This document shows positions 59,276-64,000 of a stretch of DNA of 64,000 nt, in pieces. The DNA is taken from contig NC_071398.1 in the NCBI RefSeq assembly GCF_022682495.2, forward strand, positions 90,547,705-90,611,704, read 5' to 3'. The translations under genes were made by a program, and so were the position numbers. The notes beneath the pieces were generated by a model, which saw only the letters and a program-made list of their open reading frames with translations, had not been told where the DNA came from and did not search any database. Source of the DNA: Desmodus rotundus (Eukaryota > Chordata > Mammalia > Chiroptera > Phyllostomidae). The stretch's first letter is position 1; each line of letters begins with the position of its first letter.

Positions 59276-59762
59276 CGGGGGGGAAAATGGAAGCTCTTAC
59301 GTGAAGAGGAAAAGTGTTCAGGGCGTGTTAAGTGCCGATTGCCATGTAATGCACTGCCACAGAACCTTTCAAATTGGTCCAGCTATTCAAATTGCTTTAT
59401 GGAGAAAAACACTGAAATTTAAAATAACTGGAAAATGACCCTAAGAGTAGGGCATGGGACGCAGGCAGGCCTAGAGCATGGCGTTAGAGTGTCCCTTACT
59501 AAGAAAATGTACCTCTTGACTTACAATTCCTGTCCTACCTTCAACCCTTCTTATCTCACCGCATTATTCTCTGTAGGATTTTCACCAGGAATCAAATTGT
59601 ACTTTACTCGTTTTGTTCACTGTTTCCCTTCTCCAACAGAATGAGGGCAGGCGTCTTTGTCTGTGTTGTGCAGTGACGTAGCCCACCTCCCGAGAACAAG
59701 ACAAGTAACCTAATCACTTTGTACCTCAGTTCCTCATTGCACCATGGGATCGAAAATAGTAC

Positions 59763-59952
59763 TGCCCTGGCAGATGTGGCCCAGTTGGTTGGAGCTTTGT
59801 CCTGTACACCCAAAAGGTTGGAGGTTTGATTCCCGGTCAGGGCACATCCCTAGATTGTGGGTTCGATCCTCGTTGGGGTGAATATGAGAGGCAACCAATC
59901 GATGTTTCTCTCTCTCTCTCTAAAATCAATAAACATTTTTAAAAATTTAAAG
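59763..59952 (+). mobile_element. Bat tRNA-derived SINE (VES/MEG-type), sense
   Basis: Starts GCCCTGGCAGATGTGGCCCA (A box TGGCCCAGTTGG). It runs through CCTGTACACCCAAAAGGTTG, GATTCCCGGTCAGGGCACAT, B-box-like GGGTTCGATCCTCG, GAGAGGCAACCAATCGATGT and a (TC)n tract to an A-rich tail. It is flanked by the 9-bp direct repeat AAATAGTAC at 59754-59762 and 59953-59961, a clear target-site duplication. Confidence 0.95.
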
Positions 59953-61094
59953 AAATAGTACCTACCTCATAAGGATTTGATTATGTAATTTAATATATAT
60001 AGAAAAAGCTCAGGATAGTTCCTGGAGCATCCTAAAGAGCCACATAAATGTTTGCTAACATCATCACCACCATCCTCCTTGTTACTATTATTATTAGTCC
60101 AGGCAGCACAAGCAGCTTGTGTGGAGACCTGGGGGTGGGAAGCGGTGTGACGTGATGGAGAACCGGATGGTAGTAGTGATGATGCCCATGAGGAACAGGG
60201 ACAGGCAGGGACTTGAAATCATGTTATATGTCACATTTTTCAACTGTTTATGATCTATTTCTGCCCACTCAGATGCAAGTTCCATGAAGAACTTGCTTGA
60301 GGAACTTGCATTTAGAATCTAGAATAGTCACAGGTGACATAATCAGTGCTCAATAAAAATTAATCGAAGGAATGATGGGTTAAGTATTTTGAACTTTGTC
60401 CTGAAAACTACGGCGAGTCAGTGAAGCAGGTAACCGGACACTAGGTTAGAGGCTAGGAGGTGAGTTTCTTGCAATGAACAATGACAAGGGCCGAGGTTAG
60501 TCCCTGCTTTGCAGTTGAAAGTAGAGGACTTGGTACTGGTATGAGGTTGAAGGCTAGCAGCCAGTGGTGTTGCTACTTATGGAGCTGGAGAAAGATTAGG
60601 AGCAGACTGAGGGAGAGATGACTGAGGTCTCTGTTTGGGGCATATTCAAGATTTGTAGAGAGGCTAGGGCTAAGAAGGAGGCTTGGGTGTCACTGGGGTA
60701 GAGGGGGCAGTAAAGACCCAGCATCTGGATGGCATGACCCTGGTGAACATCAGTCATGGAGCCACATTCCACTCACCACCCATGACCCTCTCTGCGGTTC
60801 GTCGCCCCAGCAAGACCGGATATTCTTTGAGGACTGAAGTACTTCCCACTGTAGCTCAGTGCTAGGAACGTGATCAAGAGCAGAACTTCGAGAGCAGAAA
60901 AGAAACTTAAAAATCATATTACACGAGAGCACTGAGGCCCAGCATTGTTAAACAACCCGCCTGAGGGCACTCAGTTGAATAGCCACAGCTCTATAAATGA
61001 TAAATTATAAATAGCCGCTGCTCTGGCTGGAGAACCAGGTCTCCAGAATGCCAGCAAAATGTCCTTTGAGGACAGTGAGTTGAGTGTGCCCAGA

Positions 61095-61250
61095 CGGGTG
61101 AGGGAGCTTTGACTTCGGGCTTACTTCGCTTCACGGAGCCTCAATTTCATCCTCTGCAGGACTGTGACAGAGTAACTGGGACCATGTCATTTGTGAAGCA
61201 ATGAGCATAGCGCCAGGTCACCAAGTCAGTGCTCAATAAATGTTTATTTT
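61095..61250 (+). mobile_element. MIR SINE fragment
   Basis: GAGCCTCAATTTCATCCTCT, GAGCATAGCGCCAGGTCACC and GTGCTCAATAAATGTTTA are MIR 3' part. Confidence 0.75.
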
Positions 61251-61446
61251 CCATTCGTTTCCTTCAAGGAAATAGGGGATTTGCAAAAATGTGGTAAGGA
61301 TAGAGCTGGCTGCTGTGACCTGAAAGGCTGAGAGGTGAGCAGCGTGACCTCGGACATCAAGTTGGTCACAACCAGTCCCAGAAGGGCCACCACATTTTTC
61401 CTAGGAGTGTAAAAGTTCCATCTGCTTTTATACCCTCTAACCCGCG

Positions 61447-61463
61447 CCCCCCCCCCCCCCCCC
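61447..61463. repeat. Run of 17 C
   Basis: An uninterrupted C homopolymer after CCGCG, in GC-rich DNA just upstream of the candidate RNASEL promoter. The length may be unreliable. Confidence 0.85.
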
Positions 61464-61535
61464 AAAAGCATCTTCTGCACTGGCTGAGCCTGCTGGCGTG
61501 GGCGTGTGTATTTACTTTGCTCGTTGGTCACTCCT

Positions 61536-61665
61536 TTCTTGGCTCCGCCCCCCTTGGCTCGGGCGACTGTTACTGGAAGGAAGCTTTTACAGTCTGGCAA
61601 CAGTGTCTGAAGATCAGGTGTGACAAAAAGCAACAGAGGAGGCATCTGAGTTTAAAAGGTAATTG
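61536..61665 (+). promoter_or_regulatory. RNASEL: Candidate RNASEL promoter / non-coding first exon
   Basis: CTTGGCTCCGCCCCCCTTGG (GC box, 61538-61557) is followed by a CpG-bearing stretch and, at 61659, a weak potential donor GTAATT. Its position about 2 kb upstream of the ATG suits a short non-coding first exon. The assignment is inference. Confidence 0.3.
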
Positions 61666-61897
61666 AGGCAAAAGGAGGAGAGCTGGAAACAGCTGATAAG
61701 TTCTTTTCTTTGAAGGATTCCTTGGGCTTTGGGGACTGGAGGGGAAAGAGGCTGTGGGACTCCGGGAAAGGAAGGAAAGGCAGAGCTGCCCAGGACCCTT
61801 GGGTCCTGAGACTTCCGGAAGACACCAAGTTTCTGCCACAACCCACCCATTATTTATTCAAGTTGGCTCTGTTTACCAGCACCTCTGGTCCTACGGG

Positions 61898-61913
61898 GAA
61901 AATGAAACTGAAA
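61898..61913 (+). promoter_or_regulatory. Tandem ISRE / IRF element
   Basis: GAAAATGAAACTGAAA fits the ISRE consensus GAAANNGAAACT exactly in its first 12 bases and adds a further overlapping GAAACTGAAA. It lies 1.6 kb upstream of the RNASEL start codon, an interferon-pathway gene. Confidence 0.55.
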
Positions 61914-62689
61914 GCAGGATAATGCCTTATGGTGCTTTTCCTGGGAAGTCTTTATTCTGTGCTCTGATATTTTTCCTTCCTTCTCTGCTCCTTTACTTAG
62001 ACTTGCTGATCTCGGTTGTAACAGAAACATTTGGTTCAAAGCGTTCATTGCTGGGTGATTGTGCTTATGGGGCACCATTGAGTTAGACCGCAGAGGGTGG
62101 GGACTCTGGGACAGAGAGGCGAGGCAGCAGAGAAGAGGTTGTTCTGTGAATTTTGTAGCAGGTGCAGTGATGCTTACACTGTATCTAAATTGCTCGGGTC
62201 TGCTTGAGGACAGTTGCACTAAACTGATGCTCCCGGGTTCCCTGGTGTGCAGTGTGTCTACGCACATGCGTGGGGAGAACAGGACTTGCTAACGGCTTTT
62301 AATAAAGGGACAAAACTAGCCCTACCATTTACTGAAAGCCTAATACCTGCCACACCCCCTGTTTTAATGCACTTTATAAAGTTGACTGTGCTTATTGTTG
62401 TCCCCACTTGAGGGAACAGAAAACGGAGATGCAGTAAAGCTAAAGTTACACAATTGGGATGTGATAGTCTACAGTTATACGGCCAGGGGCTCAAACTTAG
62501 ATCCTCCTGAGGTTGAGTCTCCACTCTTTACTCTAAACTAGTGTGGATAGGAGCACACCTGTGCAAAGCAGACACGCACAAGCCAGGGAGCGGTCTGAGA
62601 GCGGCCGGCCTTCCTGTGGCTCGAGAAACGTAAGTGGACAAAGCTACATTATTTTTTAATTAAATGAGCGTTCTTTTTCTTTCTTTTTT

Positions 62690-63260
62690 TTAATGAGGTT
62701 CTCCACATCTAGTCAGAGTATGTTTAAATAACATGAAAAGAAATTTATTAATATAGGTTGAGAATCCTAAAAACAGGCATATTCTTTGACTAGTCATTTA
62801 ATTCTTTGAAATCTGTCATAAGAAATCTATTTTAAGATCTAGCATAAGAAAGCAAACTAAAATGAGATAAATTTGCTGCAGCAGCATTATTTAAGATTGT
62901 TTAAAAATTCTCATTTAAAGAAATTGTTTAAAAATTATTTTAAAAAACCGCTCAGTAATGGGGAAATAAAACAACAGAATGATGGCATATTACACAGCCA
63001 TTAAAATGTTTGAAAAGACTTTATAATAAAATAACATAGGAAATTATGCATAATATGGCATTCAACGAAAACGAAGGATACACAGTTACTTACACAGCAT
63101 AATCCCAAATGTTTTTTAAAAATCTATAGAAATATTCTTAAATATGAATGATGTTTCTGGGCAGTGGGGTTACAGAGTAATAATTTTCATAATTTTAATT
63201 AATATATATATCCATGATATTATGTAATACAAAGTTCTATAATAAATGAGTAGATGTATT
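62690..63260 (+). mobile_element. Old LINE (L1M-like) 3' fragment
   Basis: GCAGCAGCATTATTTAAGAT, GAATGATGGCATATTACACA and AAATTATGCATAATATGGCA follow the LINE 3' region order. Very AT-rich and decayed. Confidence 0.6.
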
Positions 63261-63346
63261 TTGAGAACATTGCTAGTAAAATTCATTTCTCCAGGTCAAA
63301 CGTTTCTGACTATTGTAAAATTACAAAGGACCTCTTTTGTCTCCAG

Positions 63347-63522
63347 GTGTAATGTCAGAAGACTCCAAAAGTATTGTCCTTCCTCATACTGCTGATCTGG
63401 AGCCAGATAATCCCTATTTAGGAGTTTTTAGAGCTCTGTGTTTCTTTGATCGAGCCTCAAGAAGATAACTTTTCCTTTTTTTAAAGAAAGGCAAAAAGTT
63501 GTAACCAGTGGTACTTACCGTC
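63347..63522 (+). other. RNASEL: Candidate RNASEL 5' UTR part of the first coding exon
   Basis: A good acceptor (CCTCTTTTGTCTCCAG ending at 63346) precedes a stretch leading to the ATG. GGCAAAAAGTTGTAACCAG...TTACCGTCATGG resembles the mammalian RNASEL leader as I remember it. An alternative acceptor TTTTTTTAAAG ends at 63485. Confidence 0.45.
63352..63468 (+). CDS. Possible uORF in the RNASEL leader (38 codons)
   Basis: ATG at 63352-63354 (context GTGTAATGTC, weak) opens a frame that stops at TAA 63466-63468. It is in frame with the main ATG but separated from it by two stop codons (the second at 63502). It is only a uORF if transcription or splicing includes it. Confidence 0.25.
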   Translation: MSEDSKSIVLPHTADLEPDNPYLGVFRALCFFDRASRR

Positions 63523-64000
63523 ATGGAGACCAACAGCCTTCCCGACCCCCAGGAGAGACCCACACCCTCCAGCAATGGGAGGCCTTCAGGAGACAACAAT
63601 CATTTGCTGATAAAAGCTGTTAGAAAAGGAGACATAAAGCGGGTCCAGCAATTGCTGGAAGAAGGGGCTGATGTCAATTTCCACGGAGAGGAAGGGGGCT
63701 GGTCCCCTTTGCACAATGCAGTAAAGGTCGAAAGGGAGGACATTGTGCGTCTCCTGCTTCAGTATGGTGCGGACCCCTGTCTGAGGAAGAGGAACGGGGC
63801 CACTCCCTTCATCGTTGCTGGGATTGTGGGACATGTGGGGCTGCTGAAACTCCTCCTTTCGAAAGGTTCCCAGGTCAACGAGTGTGATCACCACGGCTTC
63901 ACAGCGTTCATGGAAGCCGCTTGGTATGGAAAGGTCGAAGCCTTGCGATTCCTGTATGAAAACGGAGCAGAGGTAAATTTGGGGCGAGAGACAATGGAGG
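63523..64000 (+). CDS. RNASEL: RNASEL, 2-5A-dependent ribonuclease L (N-terminal part, runs off the right edge)
   Basis: ATG in context CCGTCATGG (G at -3 and +4). 159 codons, without a stop, to the window end. The protein starts [13 protein letters not shown], then has ankyrin repeats: about residues 25-53 ([13 protein letters not shown]...GADVNF), 58-87 ([10 protein letters not shown]...YGADP), 91-120 ([10 protein letters not shown]...SQVNE) and 124-153 ([10 protein letters not shown]...GAEVN). By family knowledge, RNase L is an antiviral endoribonuclease that dimerises when 2',5'-oligoadenylates from OAS enzymes bind the ankyrin domain. Its pseudokinase and RNase domains lie beyond the edge. 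Trp60, Lys89, Phe126, Glu131, Tyr135 and Arg155, described as 2-5A contact residues in human RNase L, are all present at the same positions. No frameshift was seen. Confidence 0.97.
   Translation, partial: METNSLPDPQERPTPSSNGRPSGDNNHLLIKAVRKGDIKRVQQLLEEGADVNFHGEEGGWSPLHNAVKVEREDIVRLLLQYGADPCLRKRNGATPFIVAGIVGHVGLLKLLLSKGSQVNECDHHGFTAFMEAAWYGKVEALRFLYENGAEVNLGRETME

Larger units (their letters stand above)
54190..63346. other. RGS16-RNASEL intergenic / RNASEL upstream region
   Basis: Filled largely by repeats (L1 3' ends, L2, MIR, LTR-like fragment, SINE, listed separately). The stretch 54200-55300 shows nothing recognisable. 59960-61090 is mostly unassigned sequence with a few ATTATT runs. 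A non-coding first exon of RNASEL is expected somewhere in the last few kb; the GC-box/ISRE cluster at 61540-61915 is the best candidate area. Confidence 0.6.

Noticed and set aside
1..64000. CRISPR arrays, defence islands, operons or other microbial systems
   Set aside because: No regularly spaced repeats with unique spacers, no bacterial-type gene packing; spliced vertebrate genes throughout.

Overview
The window is nuclear DNA from a placental mammal, almost certainly a bat (Chiroptera). It has mammalian intron/exon structure and many ancient mammalian repeats (MIR, L2, L1M, MER5-like hAT elements). Two tRNA-derived SINEs, at about 59763-59952 and 45722-45936, have the head, double B-box-like region and CT-rich tail of the bat VES/MEG-type SINEs, and each is flanked by a target-site duplication. 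I cannot resolve the bat family or species. Repeat family names are from memory of consensus sequences, not from a search.

The layout matches the mammalian RGS8 - RGS16 - RNASEL block (human 1q25.3, there on the minus strand), with all three genes on the + strand here. (1) 182-15521: the last four coding exons of RGS8. The first coding exon lies off the left edge, and the large intron 1176-13926 holds MER5- and hAT-like DNA transposons, L2/MIR relics, simple repeats and a candidate enhancer near 12.5-12.8 kb. (2) 15522-48250: RGS8 3' UTR of unknown length, then a gene desert of about 30 kb that I read as regulatory and repeat DNA. (3) 48620-54190: the complete RGS16 gene with promoter, five coding exons (202 aa), an AU-rich 3' UTR and a poly(A) signal. 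(4) 54190-63346: intergenic DNA rich in L1 3' ends, with an LTR-like fragment, a SINE and a GC-box/interferon-element cluster that may be the RNASEL promoter. (5) 63523-64000: the start of the RNASEL coding sequence, still open at the right edge (159 codons seen).

Functionally, RGS8 and RGS16 are paralogous small R4-family GTPase-activating proteins for Gi/Gq alpha subunits. Their central exons have the same lengths (65 and 167 bp) and phases, the mark of a tandem duplication. RNASEL encodes the 2-5A-activated antiviral endoribonuclease. No microbial-type system, CRISPR array, tRNA or rRNA gene was seen. The most interesting non-coding signals are a tandem ISRE upstream of RNASEL, a possible uORF in the RNASEL leader, a perfect 25-bp hairpin at 39472-39531, and unusually AT-rich or CpG-retaining islands that look like conserved enhancers.
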